A stretch of DNA of 64,000 nucleotides from Pseudomonas viridiflava (GCF_900590755.1 NZ_UUOC01000001.1:372001-436000), one strand, 5' to 3'; numbered from the stretch's first letter, positions 41,421 through 51,638 are shown. The notes: a model not told the origin generated them from the sequence alone. Numbers and translations: made by a program.

Positions 41421-42314
41421 ATGAAGTCCTCAAGCAAGAGTCCCAAGACCGGTAAATCCATGAGCCTGCTGCGCAACCTGAGCCTGGCGGCGCTGGTCAT
41501 GTCCGTGCCATTCGCGGCACACGCCGACCTCGACAGTGTGAAAAGCAAAGGCTTTCTGAGCGTCGCAACCGAAGATGACTACGCTCCCTTCAACTTCATC
41601 GTCGACGGCAAGCCCGAAGGTTTCCACAAAGAGCTGCTGGAAGACCTCAAGGCTTACGCCAAAGAGCAGAAGTTCGACGTCAAGCAAGACATTCTGCCCT
41701 GGACCGGCCTGCTGGCTTCGGTTTCCTCCGGCCAATATGACGTCGCCTTTACCGGAGCGCTGGTCACCGACGACCGTCTGCGGGTGTTCAACTTCGCCCC
41801 GCCCTTCGCTTCTGCCCAGCACTTCTACGTCAAGCGCGCCGATGACAAGAGCCTCAGCGATATCGCCAGTCTGTGTGGCAAGACGGTAGGCGTGCAGGCT
41901 GGCAGTGCATTGCTGGCCCGCCTGCCCGAACTGAAAAAGATGATGGAAGCCAAGAACTGCAAAATCGGCAAGGTGGTTGAATACCCGTCCTATCCCGAGA
42001 TTTACGCTGACCTGGCCAATGGTCGTCTGGACTACGCCATCAACGCCCTGATTTCAGTCAACGACCTGGTCAAGACTCGGGGCGACACTTTTGCCAAAGG
42101 CATCGCAGTCTCGGGTGCCGGTTTCGCTGCCTGGCCAGTGCCGAAGAATAGCCCTGAGCTGCTCAAGTTCCTCACCGGTTTCATGGATCAGATCCGCGGC
42201 AATGGTCGCTTGGCGGCCCTACAGACCAAGTGGTTCGGCGAAGCTTTCCCGGACATGCCGAAAGAGCCGATCACCAACGTCGAGCAGTTCCACAAACTGG
42301 CTGGCATGAATTGA
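41421..42314 (+). CDS. Periplasmic substrate-binding protein of polar amino-acid ABC transporter
   Basis: A 297-residue family-3 binding protein. Its long signal peptide (n-region about 20 residues, core 'NLSLAALVMSVPFAAHA') is followed by 'DLDSVKSKGFLSVATEDDYAPFNFIVDGKPEGFHKELLEDL', and later 'PWTGLLASVSSGQYDVAFTGALVTDDRL' and 'CGKTVGVQAGSALLARLPEL'. It lacks the N-lobe residues I would expect in a TauA-type (nitrate/sulfonate) binder, being clearly of the amino-acid type. The ATG at 41421 has GGGAG upstream; the frame to 41304 is rejected. First gene of a rightward set of six. Confidence 0.93.
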   Translation: MKSSSKSPKTGKSMSLLRNLSLAALVMSVPFAAHADLDSVKSKGFLSVATEDDYAPFNFIVDGKPEGFHKELLEDLKAYAKEQKFDVKQDILPWTGLLASVSSGQYDVAFTGALVTDDRLRVFNFAPPFASAQHFYVKRADDKSLSDIASLCGKTVGVQAGSALLARLPELKKMMEAKNCKIGKVVEYPSYPEIYADLANGRLDYAINALISVNDLVKTRGDTFAKGIAVSGAGFAAWPVPKNSPELLKFLTGFMDQIRGNGRLAALQTKWFGEAFPDMPKEPITNVEQFHKLAGMN

Positions 42315-42433
42315 TCACCTGAAGTGTGTTGCGTCATTGAATGCTCACTTCGCGGCTCAACCCGCGAAGTGCCAGCACCGACACACTCGCCACCCAGGAC
42401 ATCTCTTCGTCCAAAGCATTACAAGGACAAGCC

Positions 42434-43075
42434 ATGAATACCCAAGCCTGGCTACTGCTGCTGGAAGGCGCCTGGACCACCTTATGGCTGTGTGGCATCG
42501 CCATCAGCATCGGTGTGGCCCTGGGTCTGGGCATCGCCTTGTTGCGCATGGCCAAAATCCCTTTCGTCGAGCAACTGCTGGTGCTCTATATCAGCCTGGC
42601 TCGCGCGACACCTTTGGTCACGCTGGTGCTGTTTCTGTTTCTGTCGGCGCCGACTTTCGGCATCAACATGAACCGCAACACCGCCGCCATTGTCGCCATG
42701 ACCCTCAACACCGCAGCGTTCAATGCCGAAATCTGGCGTGCGGCATTCCTGAGCTTCTCCCGGGACCAGCGCGAGGCGGCGCTGGCCTGCGGCATGACCA
42801 GTGGGGTGTTCTTCCGGCGCATCATGTTGCCGCAGGTGATCACCACCAGCCTGCCAGGGCTGGTCAACGAAATGTCATTCCTGATCAAGGGCAGTCCGGC
42901 GGTCGCGGTGATCGGCATCGTCGAGCTGACGCGTGTCACCAATCGTATATCGGCAGTGACCTACGACCCTCTGCCCCCGATCCTCGCGGCGGCGGTGTTG
43001 TACATGCTGATCATCAGCGTACTGCTCAAGCTGCAAGGACTGGCGGAACGAAAAGCCAACCGGCTGGCCATGTGA
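42434..43075 (+). CDS. Polar amino-acid ABC transporter permease 1
   Basis: A 213-residue membrane subunit. 'LLLLEGAWTTLWLCGIAISIGVALGLGIALLRM' opens the fold, and the coupling loop is 'REAALACGMTSGVFFRRIMLPQVITTSLPGLVNEMSFLIK'. It pairs with the next permease to form a heterodimer. The frame is open from 42341, but the ATG at 42434 after AAGGACAAGCC is the standard start. Another large open frame overlaps it in a different phase (42337-43086); that one is a shadow. Confidence 0.93.
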   Translation: MNTQAWLLLLEGAWTTLWLCGIAISIGVALGLGIALLRMAKIPFVEQLLVLYISLARATPLVTLVLFLFLSAPTFGINMNRNTAAIVAMTLNTAAFNAEIWRAAFLSFSRDQREAALACGMTSGVFFRRIMLPQVITTSLPGLVNEMSFLIKGSPAVAVIGIVELTRVTNRISAVTYDPLPPILAAAVLYMLIISVLLKLQGLAERKANRLAM

Positions 43076-43087
43076 GGAGCCATTGAT

Positions 43088-43750
43088 ATGACTGAATGGA
43101 CCATTCTCTGGGAAGCACGCGAGCTGTTCTTCGACGGCCTGATGGCGACCCTGGGGTTATTCGCCCTGTCCATCAGTTGCGCGTTCGTGATGGGCTGCGT
43201 GCTGGTGTTCCTGCTGGAAGAAGGCAATCGACTGTCGAAGGTATTGCGGGTGTCGATCAACTTGATGCGCACCTTGCCATTCCTGATCCTGGCCTACCTG
43301 CTGTACTACGGTTTGCCGGAGTTAGGGTTGCGCATGAGCGCCTGGACAGCCGGGCTGCTGGCGCTGGTGATATACCACGCTGCCTACTTTGCGGAAATCC
43401 TGCGCGGCAGCCGACTGGTGCTGCCCGAGGGCTACATTGAAGCCGCCAAGGCCCACGGCTTCACACCCCTGCGCCTGTACCTGCGCATCACCTTGCCGCA
43501 ACTGATGATCAAGACCCGGCCGCTGCTGGGCAACCAGTTGATCATCGCGCTCAAGGACACCGCCTTCCTCACCATCATCACCGTGCAGGAACTCACGGCA
43601 GCGGCCAATTCCGTGCAATCCACTTATTTCATACCCACTCAGGCCTTCGTGGTGGTGATCGTGATGTATTGGCTGATCAGTATCTGCCTGGAACTGGCGC
43701 TCAAGCGCGCCGGCCGGTTCGGAGCAAGAAGAGGATTCGATCATGTCTGA
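43088..43750 (+). CDS. Polar amino-acid ABC transporter permease 2
   Basis: A 220-residue membrane subunit. 'FFDGLMATLGLFALSISCAFVMGCVLVFLLEEGNRL' and the coupling loop 'EAAKAHGFTPLRLYLRITLPQLMIKTRPLLGNQLIIALKD' identify it. It begins 12 bases after permease 1 and overlaps the ATPase start by 8 bases. Confidence 0.93.
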   Translation: MTEWTILWEARELFFDGLMATLGLFALSISCAFVMGCVLVFLLEEGNRLSKVLRVSINLMRTLPFLILAYLLYYGLPELGLRMSAWTAGLLALVIYHAAYFAEILRGSRLVLPEGYIEAAKAHGFTPLRLYLRITLPQLMIKTRPLLGNQLIIALKDTAFLTIITVQELTAAANSVQSTYFIPTQAFVVVIVMYWLISICLELALKRAGRFGARRGFDHV

Positions 43751-44516
43751 ACAGAGCAACGGCATCCCCGCAGTGAGCATCAAAAAACTGTCGAAAAGCT
43801 TTGGCGGCATCGAAGTGCTGCGTGATATCGACCTGGTTGTAAACAAGGGCGAAGTGGTCAGCGTGCTGGGCTCATCCGGCTCGGGCAAATCCACCATGCT
43901 GCGCTGTATCAACTGGCTGGAAGTGCCAGATCGCGGCACGGTGCATATTGCCGGGCAGCGCATCGGGTTCAACGAACAGACCGGCCGCAAGATGAGTAAC
44001 AAGGAGTTGGCAACCTTGCGCGCCAGAACCGGGATGGTCTTCCAGGGATTCAACCTTTGGCCGCACCTCAGCGTGATCCAGAACGTCATGGAGTCGCCGA
44101 TGTACGTCAAGGGCATGCCCAAGGACCAGGCTCGGGCTATCGCTGTGGAACTGCTGGAAAAAGTCGGCCTGGCCGACAAGCATGATGCCTACCCCTTCAC
44201 CCTGTCCGGCGGCCAGAAGCAGCGCGTGGCAATAGCCCGGGCGCTGGCAATGAGCCCGGAAGTGATCCTGTTTGACGAGCCGACCTCTGCGCTGGATCCG
44301 GAACGGGTCGGCGAAGTACTGCAGGTCATGAAGAACCTCTCGCGAGAGGGCTACACCATGATCGTGGTGACCCACGAAATGGAGTTCGCCCGTGCGGTCT
44401 CCGACCAGGTGGTGTTCCTGGAGAAAGGCCTGATCATCGAAAAGGCCCCGCCTGAAAAATTCTTCTGCAACCCGGATACCGACCGGGTTCGCAGGTTTCT
44501 GGAAATCTCGGCCTGA
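43743..44516 (+). CDS. Polar amino-acid ABC transporter ATPase
   Basis: A 257-residue nucleotide-binding subunit. Walker A is GSSGSGKST, the signature '[15 protein letters not shown]', Walker B '[13 protein letters not shown]' and the switch 'MIVVTHEMEFA'. The 8-base overlap with permease 2 implies coupled translation. It completes a four-gene importer; the IsfD-like reductase begins 44 bases later. Confidence 0.95.
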   Translation: MSEQSNGIPAVSIKKLSKSFGGIEVLRDIDLVVNKGEVVSVLGSSGSGKSTMLRCINWLEVPDRGTVHIAGQRIGFNEQTGRKMSNKELATLRARTGMVFQGFNLWPHLSVIQNVMESPMYVKGMPKDQARAIAVELLEKVGLADKHDAYPFTLSGGQKQRVAIARALAMSPEVILFDEPTSALDPERVGEVLQVMKNLSREGYTMIVVTHEMEFARAVSDQVVFLEKGLIIEKAPPEKFFCNPDTDRVRRFLEISA

Positions 44517-44557
44517 CAGGCCGGGGTTGTTACTTTCTCGACCTATCCACGAGGTAA

Positions 44558-45322
<765 letters not shown>

Positions 45323-45386
45323 CAGCGATGCCCGTCTAACGGCTCAACAGCGAGACCAGCATCGTTTGCTGCGGGAGTAGCGCAAC

Positions 45387-46115
45387 ATGTTCATGGTGCT
45401 GGCATTCGTAGCCGGAGTGGTGCGTGGCTACAGCGGTTTTGGCTTTGCCATGATTCTGGCTCTGGGCCTGCTGCCCAGTCTAGCGCCCACCCTGGTGATA
45501 CCGGTGGTACTGATGCTCGACCTCGTGGGCAGCGTCAGCCTGTGGCCGCGAGCACTGAAAACCTTCCACCGCCAAGTGGGTGTGCGGTTGATCCTTGGCA
45601 TGTGGCTTGCGTTGCCACTAGGCTTGCTGGCACTGGCCAGATTGCCGGAGCAATGGACAGCGCCGGTCGCTGCCGGCTTGTGCTTGCTGGGTGGGCTGTT
45701 GTCGCTGATCAAGGCCCGGCCACCTTCATCGACCGACTCGCTGAGCCTGCGCTGGGCCCTGCCAGCCGGGGTGGCCTCCGGGCTTGCTACAGCAATGGCC
45801 TCGGCAGGCGGCCCGCCACTGATTGTTTACCTGCTGCGCAGTGGCTTGCCTGCCCTTCAAATACGCGGCACCGCAATCGGCTTCTTCGCCATCAGTAGCG
45901 CCAGCTCCCTCACCGTGCTGGCCGCGCTCAACGTACTGAGTCTTGCCCATCTGCAACTGGCCGCCACCCTCGTGCTGCCGTCGCTGGCTGGGAGTGTGCT
46001 GGGCCAATGGCTGTTTCGTCGCAAGCCAATGTCCCTGCAGCGTCTCGTCGGCGGTTTACTGGTAGTGATGGCGGTTGCGACGTTGGCGAGCCGTGTAATC
46101 TCTACGCCGTCATAG
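45387..46115 (+). CDS. TauE/SafE (TSUP) family anion exporter, IsfE-like
   Basis: A 242-residue membrane protein with about seven to eight hydrophobic segments. 'VAGVVRGYSGFGFAMILALGLLPSLAPTLVIPVVLMLDLVGS' is the first TauE/SafE repeat and 'PAGVASGLATAMASAGGPPLIVYLLRSGLPALQIRGTAI' the second. Family members export sulfite, sulfonates such as isethionate, or sulfolactate. It follows the reductase by 64 bases on the same strand, the order known from taurine-nitrogen gene sets, where it would discharge isethionate. GGGAG lies 9 bases before the ATG. Confidence 0.88.
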   Translation: MFMVLAFVAGVVRGYSGFGFAMILALGLLPSLAPTLVIPVVLMLDLVGSVSLWPRALKTFHRQVGVRLILGMWLALPLGLLALARLPEQWTAPVAAGLCLLGGLLSLIKARPPSSTDSLSLRWALPAGVASGLATAMASAGGPPLIVYLLRSGLPALQIRGTAIGFFAISSASSLTVLAALNVLSLAHLQLAATLVLPSLAGSVLGQWLFRRKPMSLQRLVGGLLVVMAVATLASRVISTPS

Positions 46116-46388
46116 AGCGCTGGGCAAGCTGAGATCACGGTTGAGTTGGGTGATGGGAGCGGCGTTTGAGCCCTGACGACTCGAGTCCTTGATCGGCATC
46201 AGCAACGTCAATCGCGTCCCGCTGTTACAGGACTCGATTGGAATCGGGTTCAAAAATTCAAACTTATCCGGAAGCTCGCCCTCAGAAGAACACGTGCATC
46301 GTAACGTTGGGCCGACGTTGATCGCGATTGTGTTCCGGTATTGGCATTGAACGACCCGGGATGAGACTCCAGAAAAAGAGCTGACGAA
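46116..46388. other. Intergenic region with an open minus-strand frame but no start
   Basis: From 46110 to about 46387 the minus strand is open for some 90 codons ('NTIAINVGPTLRCTCSSEGEL', read in part) with no ATG, GTG or TTG in a good position and no family resemblance. The end reads 'SGTRLTLLMPIKDSS', faintly like the tail of a histidine kinase. It is best regarded as non-coding or a remnant. Confidence 0.3.
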
Positions 46389-46718
46389 ATGAACCCGACG
46401 ACACCCGATGGACGCTACTTCGTGGTCAAAGGACAGCTATGGCGTTGCTCCAACCCCGGTTTGTCTGAAGAGGATCGACAAAAATGGGTGAACGCCCTGA
46501 TGCATGCGCGACGGGCAGTCAAGGCAGCAAAAGCTACAGATGATCCCAACCAGATGAAGGTGGCGAGATCAGAAGTTCAGACGGCCAAGGTCGCGCTAGG
46601 AGAGCGAGGTCCTGTCTGGTGGGAGGACGGCGCTCCCGACTTTAACAGGCAGATGGTTGGCAGCACGCCCTATGCTCGCTGGTATCAGACACTGACGTGC
46701 CCAACGCTCAAAACCTGA
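46389..46718 (+). CDS. Small conserved protein of unknown function
   Basis: 109 residues. The core 'DGRYFVVKGQLWRCSNPGLSEEDRQKWVNALMHARRAVKAAK', then 'ARSEVQTAKVALGERGPVWWEDGAPDFNRQM', is one I recognise as a recurring small protein in Pseudomonas and other proteobacteria with no known function. The central part is a long charged helix, and the ends carry Trp-rich patches. No signal peptide. The region before it (46116-46388) has no recognised gene. It is upstream of tspO on the same strand but separated by 84 bases. Confidence 0.82.
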   Translation: MNPTTPDGRYFVVKGQLWRCSNPGLSEEDRQKWVNALMHARRAVKAAKATDDPNQMKVARSEVQTAKVALGERGPVWWEDGAPDFNRQMVGSTPYARWYQTLTCPTLKT

Positions 46719-46802
46719 GGGGTGTAATTTCCATCGCATGGGCGTCGTATTCTCAAATAACTACTGCCTTGCTGATCCACAAGGCACTACCCAGGACAAC
46801 AT

Positions 46803-47243
46803 ATGACCTTTTACATCTATCTTCTCGCCTGCTGCGCCGCCGCAGCGACCGGCATTATTTTCAAACCGGGAACATGGTACGAATCGCTTCGAAAACCAGG
46901 TTTTACCCCGCCGAACTGGGCGTTCCCAGTCGCGTGGACAACCATCTATCTGCTTATCGCCTGGGCGGGATATCGTCTATCGACGCTGCCGGGGAGCGAA
47001 ACCGTGTTGGCGCTGTGGGCAGCCCAGATCGCGCTGAATACGTTATGGACCCCCGTGTTTTTCGGGGCGCATCGAATCGCTATTGCGCTGGCGATTCTCG
47101 GCCTGCTCTGGATTGTAGTGGCTGCAATGATCGTCATGGCCATGCAGCTGGACATCGTGACAGGGCTCATTCTCTTCCCATACCTGGTTTGGCTGAGCGT
47201 GGCAGCGGCGCTGAATTTCTCTATATTTCGGCATAACAAATGA
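46803..47243 (+). CDS. tspO: TspO/MBR family tryptophan-rich sensory protein
   Basis: A 146-residue membrane protein with five hydrophobic helices. Diagnostic marks are 'WYESLRKPGFTPPNWAFPVAWTTIYLLIAWAGY' and 'ALWAAQIALNTLWTPVFFGAHRIAIAL', the loop and helix that bind porphyrins and cholesterol-like ligands in the family. Bacterial members are implicated in tetrapyrrole handling and stress responses. It is convergent with a lipoprotein gene (49 bases between stops). No haem genes or photolyase are in view, so its partner here is unknown. Confidence 0.93.
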   Translation: MTFYIYLLACCAAAATGIIFKPGTWYESLRKPGFTPPNWAFPVAWTTIYLLIAWAGYRLSTLPGSETVLALWAAQIALNTLWTPVFFGAHRIAIALAILGLLWIVVAAMIVMAMQLDIVTGLILFPYLVWLSVAAALNFSIFRHNK

Positions 47244-47291
47244 CGAAGGGTGATGTGCCTGCTTAGCCACGGCGCGCAGCGAACGCAATCG

Positions 47292-48041
47292 CTACTGCAC
47301 CGGCAGAAAATTCATCAGCAGCAGGCTCTGAGCGTAGTTGAGGCCGATACGCCGGTAGCGCTCGTCGAGAATCTGGGCCAACAGGTCAAGCCGCGCGACT
47401 ATCTTGCCGAATTCGACAGCAAAACTGAGGTTGCTGGTCGCCTCCGATATCTCATTGGAAGACAGCAGTAGCGATCCGTCAGCGTCCTGCCGTTGGCTGA
47501 GCAGCCAGGTCGCCTTCTCGATATTGCGCGCAGCGTTGCTGACAAACTGCGGGTTGATCGCATCGGTGACATAAAACGCCGTGCGCCCGCCATGTGCGGT
47601 GATGAGCATGCTGCCGATGGCGTAGATGAAGGCGCCGACCCTATCACCGCGAAATTCGGGACTCAGGGAATAACTCAGTGCCGCCAGGTCACGACGATCC
47701 CCCAGGGCAGGCAGTGATTGCCTCTGCTCAATGGCCTCGCGGATCGCCCGGGCGGCGCTGACCGCATCGGTATAACCCGATTGACGCCACTGGCTAGGGT
47801 TTCGCAGATAGAGCTTGTTCATCAGCAAATACAGGCTTTGCAAGTTGTCGTGCATGCCCAGCGTCGCCATGCGATCGACGCTGGTCTGAAAAAACTCATC
47901 CGGCTTGCCCTCACTCAATTGCCTGGCAATGTCACTGCCTTGTTGTTGGCTGCAACCGGTTGAACACAGCATGAACACCACCGCCAGCACGATCGACCGG
48001 CGCATCCAGGGGGGAATTGAAAAAGAAAGTGGGCGATCCAT
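47292..48041 (-). CDS. Putative lipoprotein of unknown function
   Basis: 249 residues. The lipobox 'FMLCSTGC' follows a basic 'RRSIVLAVV' stretch, so the mature protein would be lipidated at the cysteine of 'GCSQQQGSD'. The body is helical, with 'GDRVGAFIYAIGSMLITAHGGRTAFYVTDAINPQFVSNAARNIE' as its most distinctive part. I do not recognise a named family. ATG 48041 and ATG 48005 are both possible starts; the second would give a shorter, more typical signal peptide, and neither has a strong ribosome site. It is divergent from the large mechanosensitive channel gene. Confidence 0.75.
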   Translation of the reverse strand: MDRPLSFSIPPWMRRSIVLAVVFMLCSTGCSQQQGSDIARQLSEGKPDEFFQTSVDRMATLGMHDNLQSLYLLMNKLYLRNPSQWRQSGYTDAVSAARAIREAIEQRQSLPALGDRRDLAALSYSLSPEFRGDRVGAFIYAIGSMLITAHGGRTAFYVTDAINPQFVSNAARNIEKATWLLSQRQDADGSLLLSSNEISEATSNLSFAVEFGKIVARLDLLAQILDERYRRIGLNYAQSLLLMNFLPVQ

Positions 48042-48277
48042 CGGTACCAAATCTGACTCTACTGTCTACGCAAGGGCCGCGAAGTTATGACAGTCATAGA
48101 TCGGCAGAATAAACAAAAGTGCAATTTTGGCTCTGACCAGGCGATACCGAAGGCGGTAATCCCCTTGCCCTGACCATAACAACACCCACAACACCCACAA
48201 CTCCTGATATTTTTACGACCCGAGGGCTTCTGACACACAGATACCGTTAGCCGCGTCATGCAAACAAAGGAAAGACC

Positions 48278-50680
48278 ATGCAGCACGTCACGCTGAACCG
48301 TTTTTACGCCGGGCTACTTGCTCTGTTGCTGCTGTGCGTGACATTGCCAGCCTTCGCTCAGTCAACACCCCCTCCCCCAGCCGACACCGCCAGCAGTCAG
48401 GCGCCTGTGGTTAAAGAACCGAGCCTGGAAGACCTGAACGAGCAGCTCGACCAGATCCGGCAAAAAGTCACGGTCAAAGCCAATGATGACTTGCTTTCAA
48501 ACTTGCGCCAGGCCGCCTTGCAGGTGCAGAAACAGGCGGACAGCCTTGTCGCCCGCCAAGCCGCCGATATCGAAAAACTGGACGATCAGCTCAATATTCT
48601 GGGGCCTGTGCAACCTGATGAGGCGCAAAGCCTGACCAGTCAACGCAAAACGCTGACCGCCCAGAAAAACGCGCTGGTCAATGATGAGCGTCAAACCAAC
48701 ACCCTGAGCCAATCAGCTCGTGATCTGGCCACGCAGATCTTTAGCCTGCGTCGCAGCCTCTTCGATTCACAGATCAGCACCCGAACTGCGAGCCCGCTGA
48801 GTTCGGCATTCTGGTCCACCCTGATCCGCCCCACCGACGACGATCTGGGTCGTTTGCAGGGGCTTCTGGCTGATGTCCGGGCTGTCTTTGACAGCGTGCT
48901 GTCGCCAGAAAAACGCACGTTATTCATTACCGTGCTGATCGGCGCGCTGTTGATATGGATCGTCGTACGCCGCCTGCTGGAACGCCTGCTGATTCAAGGC
49001 ATGGTCCGCTGGTTGCCAGAAGGCCGCTTGCGTCGCAGTGCGCTGGCGTTGGCGGTCGGGTTATCGACCATTCTCACCATCACCGTGGCAACATCCTTGC
49101 TGCGCTGGGGCGTAGTCAGCAATGCGGTGCTCAGTAATGACGTGCTTAATCTGCTGGACCAGTTGCAGACACTGATCACCTTCTGCGCCTTTATTGTCGG
49201 CTTGAGCCGAGCGCTGTTGATGCTGCCCCACCCCTCCTGGCGTTTGCCGCAGATTCCTGACCAGATCGCTACTGCCATGGGCCGTTTCCCGACAGTCTTG
49301 GCGCTCGCGCTGATGATCATCGGCACTCAGGAGCGCATCAACAGCGTGATTGCCAGCAGTCTGGCGCTCACGGTAGCGGTCAACGGCCTGACGGCACTGG
49401 CCGTTTCGCTGGTGTTTTTCTTCGCCCTGCTGCGCTACCGCCGAGTGCGCCGCAAATATGAGCTGGAAAGACTGCCAGGCTTCGCCGGGCTGGTTCCGTT
49501 TATCGTGGCGGTCTGGGTGGGCCTGAGTCTGCTGGCGCTGTTGAGCGGTTACCTGACGCTGGCTTATTTTCTGGCGGTAAAACTGCTCTGGGTAAGCGTT
49601 GTGGCATCCACCGCCTATCTGTTGATTGCCTGCTTCGGCGACATCTGCGAGACCCTTCTGTCACCCAAACAACCGGGCGGCATGGCGTTAGGTTCGGCGC
49701 TGGGTTTGTCCGCGCGGCACCAGGCCCAGGCCAGCACCGTACTGGCGGGAATCGGCCGAACCTTGCTGTTGCTGACCGCGGTACTGCTGGCCTTCATGCC
49801 TTCGGGTTCCAGCCCTGGCGAACTGCTGCAAAGCTTCATCCAGCTGGACTTCACCAATAAATCCCTGGGTAATCTGAACATCGTCCCCGGCGATATTCTG
49901 CTGGCCCTGGCGTGTCTGGTGATTGGTCTGCTGAGCGTGCGGGTGCTCAAAGAGTGGTTTGGCGAGCGTCTCCTGCCCGAGACCAGCATGGATGCGGGCA
50001 TGCAGGCCTCGCTGGTGACCCTGATCGGTTACATCGGTTTTGTCCTGGTGGTGGGCGTGGTGATGTCCACCTTGCACATCAGCCTGACCAACCTGACCTG
50101 GGTCGTCAGTGCGCTGTCGGTCGGGATTGGTTTCGGCCTGCAAGCCATTGTGCAGAACTTCATCTCCGGCTTGATTCTGCTCACCGAGCGTCCCGTCAAA
50201 GTCGGGGACTGGGTAAGCCTGGCCGGGGTTGAAGGCGATATCCGCCGGATCAACGTGCGCGCAACAGAAATCCAGATGTCCGACCGCTCCACGGTGATCG
50301 TGCCGAACTCACAGTTCATCACCCAAAACGTGCGCAACGTGACCATGGGCAATGCGTTGGGCGTGGTTGGAATCACCCTGACCCTGCCACTGGAAACCGA
50401 TGTCCTGCAAATCCGCGAATTGCTGCTGCAAGCGTTTGGCGAGCATGAAGCGATACTCGACGCACCAGCGCCGTCAGTCACCTTCAAAGACCTGACCAAC
50501 AGCGGCTTGATCATCAGCGCCAGCGGTTACGTCAACAGCCCACGCTCGGTGGGCGGTGCGCGAAGCGACCTGTTATTCACTGTGTTGGGGCGCCTGAGAG
50601 AACTCGGCGTCGCACTGTCTGCCCCGCAAAGCATGGTATTGATCAATGAAGGGCTGAGCAAAGAGCGGCCTGAGGAATGA
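48278..50680 (+). CDS. Large MscS-type mechanosensitive channel with N-terminal DUF3772
   Basis: 800 residues. A signal peptide (core 'LLALLLLCVTLPAFA') leads to a periplasmic coiled-coil DUF3772 region (about 45-200: 'LEDLNEQLDQIRQKVTVKANDDLL', 'LSQSARDLATQIFSLRRSLF'). Many membrane helices follow (about 210-560), then the MscS core with the pore helix 'WVVSALSVGIGFGLQAIVQNFISGLILLTERPVKVGDWV' (near 608-646) and the cytoplasmic beta and alpha-beta vestibule. It would open on membrane tension to release solutes after osmotic downshock. The layout resembles the MscK/MscM/YbiO group. A good ribosome site (AAGGAAAG) precedes the ATG. Single gene. Confidence 0.93.
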   Translation: MQHVTLNRFYAGLLALLLLCVTLPAFAQSTPPPPADTASSQAPVVKEPSLEDLNEQLDQIRQKVTVKANDDLLSNLRQAALQVQKQADSLVARQAADIEKLDDQLNILGPVQPDEAQSLTSQRKTLTAQKNALVNDERQTNTLSQSARDLATQIFSLRRSLFDSQISTRTASPLSSAFWSTLIRPTDDDLGRLQGLLADVRAVFDSVLSPEKRTLFITVLIGALLIWIVVRRLLERLLIQGMVRWLPEGRLRRSALALAVGLSTILTITVATSLLRWGVVSNAVLSNDVLNLLDQLQTLITFCAFIVGLSRALLMLPHPSWRLPQIPDQIATAMGRFPTVLALALMIIGTQERINSVIASSLALTVAVNGLTALAVSLVFFFALLRYRRVRRKYELERLPGFAGLVPFIVAVWVGLSLLALLSGYLTLAYFLAVKLLWVSVVASTAYLLIACFGDICETLLSPKQPGGMALGSALGLSARHQAQASTVLAGIGRTLLLLTAVLLAFMPSGSSPGELLQSFIQLDFTNKSLGNLNIVPGDILLALACLVIGLLSVRVLKEWFGERLLPETSMDAGMQASLVTLIGYIGFVLVVGVVMSTLHISLTNLTWVVSALSVGIGFGLQAIVQNFISGLILLTERPVKVGDWVSLAGVEGDIRRINVRATEIQMSDRSTVIVPNSQFITQNVRNVTMGNALGVVGITLTLPLETDVLQIRELLLQAFGEHEAILDAPAPSVTFKDLTNSGLIISASGYVNSPRSVGGARSDLLFTVLGRLRELGVALSAPQSMVLINEGLSKERPEE

Positions 50681-50768
50681 ACTCGCCGTGGAAACGGGAT
50701 TGATTAAATGAAATGCCGTGCAGACGCATTTCGCGAGGCAGGTATCGGCCTGCTACAGCTGTGCCTGA

Positions 50769-51590
50769 TCAGCGTGGAAACAAAAGCGTGACCGCAAAAC
50801 GCAAACCCCAGCCCTGCGGCCCGTCATCGTTTCTCTCGAACCAGTATCGGGGGCCCACCTGGACCGTCAGCGGGTGTCCTGCGACTTTCAGCAGCTGAGT
50901 CACTGTCAGGTTAACGGGAATTGACCATTCGCGGGACTGCCAATCGTAGGTTGACTCTGTATTGATCCCGTAGGTGGTCAGGGTACTGGTGGTGAATGAA
51001 ACGAAAGGCTGCAGGAAGGTTTGATTAACCTTGGGTTTGTCGTCCGCTGGACTGCCTTCCACCCCCCAAATGTGGTTGGCGAGTATCCCGCGAGTCCAGC
51101 CGTTGGATTGTTTGAGAGCGACTGCAGTGGGGCCTAACCCCCATTGCTCGCTGCCAAGCAGCTCATCACTGCCGGTGGGTATTAATAAAGCCGGGCCCGC
51201 ACCGAGTATCCAGCCACTTGCCGTGGGCTGTTTCGGGGAAAAGAAAAAACTTTGCGTAACATCACCGACGCCCGACTTATCCGCTGCCCCGTTTGGCGCA
51301 AGGCCATGCTGGTCGATAACCGGCAGTATGGTTCGGGAAATGAGGTTCCAATCATCATTGAGCGTAAACGGCAGTACCGGCTGGATGTTGGTGACGCTGT
51401 GCATGCCCTCGCCGGTCGGCCCCATTTTCTGATCCCAGTTGTACTGCACCGGAAGGCTGTACATGGCGGCAACCGGATTCAGCGCTTTCTTTGCCAGCTC
51501 TGCCGAATCCTCAGCGTGGATTGCCGGGCTAAAAAACTGCGCAACGATCCACACCCTCGTGGCTGACATCCAGTACTTGTTAGCAATCAT
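50769..51590 (-). CDS. Outer-membrane beta-barrel protein, transporter-like
   Basis: 273 residues. The signal peptide 'RVWIVAQFFSPAIHA' gives mature 'EDSAELAKKALNPVAAMYSLPVQYNWDQKMGPTGEG'. Alternating strands such as 'TLNDDWNLISRTILPVI', 'GWILGAGPALLIPTG' and 'LTVQVGPRYWFERNDDGPQGWGLRFAVTLLFPR', ending in an aromatic-rich last strand, fit a small barrel. I recognise the 'VAAMYSLPVQYNWDQ' opening from a widespread but functionally obscure family in Pseudomonas. The C-terminal residue is Arg, not Phe. Last gene of the leftward barrel set, 48 bases after the FadL-type gene. Confidence 0.85.
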   Translation of the reverse strand: MIANKYWMSATRVWIVAQFFSPAIHAEDSAELAKKALNPVAAMYSLPVQYNWDQKMGPTGEGMHSVTNIQPVLPFTLNDDWNLISRTILPVIDQHGLAPNGAADKSGVGDVTQSFFFSPKQPTASGWILGAGPALLIPTGSDELLGSEQWGLGPTAVALKQSNGWTRGILANHIWGVEGSPADDKPKVNQTFLQPFVSFTTSTLTTYGINTESTYDWQSREWSIPVNLTVTQLLKVAGHPLTVQVGPRYWFERNDDGPQGWGLRFAVTLLFPR

Positions 51591-51638
51591 GTCCCTCTCC
51601 TGCCCGGTATCAAAAGGTGCCGGACCAGCGGTGCGCGG

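Noticed and set aside
42337..43086. Plus-strand frame of 249 codons overlapping ABC permease 1
   Set aside because: Different phase from the permease, His/Arg-rich with no hydrophobic segments; a frame shadow of the GC-rich permease gene.
48178..48205. Short repeats of ACACCCACA before the mechanosensitive channel gene
   Set aside because: Too few and too short for a CRISPR or iteron array; simple sequence only.
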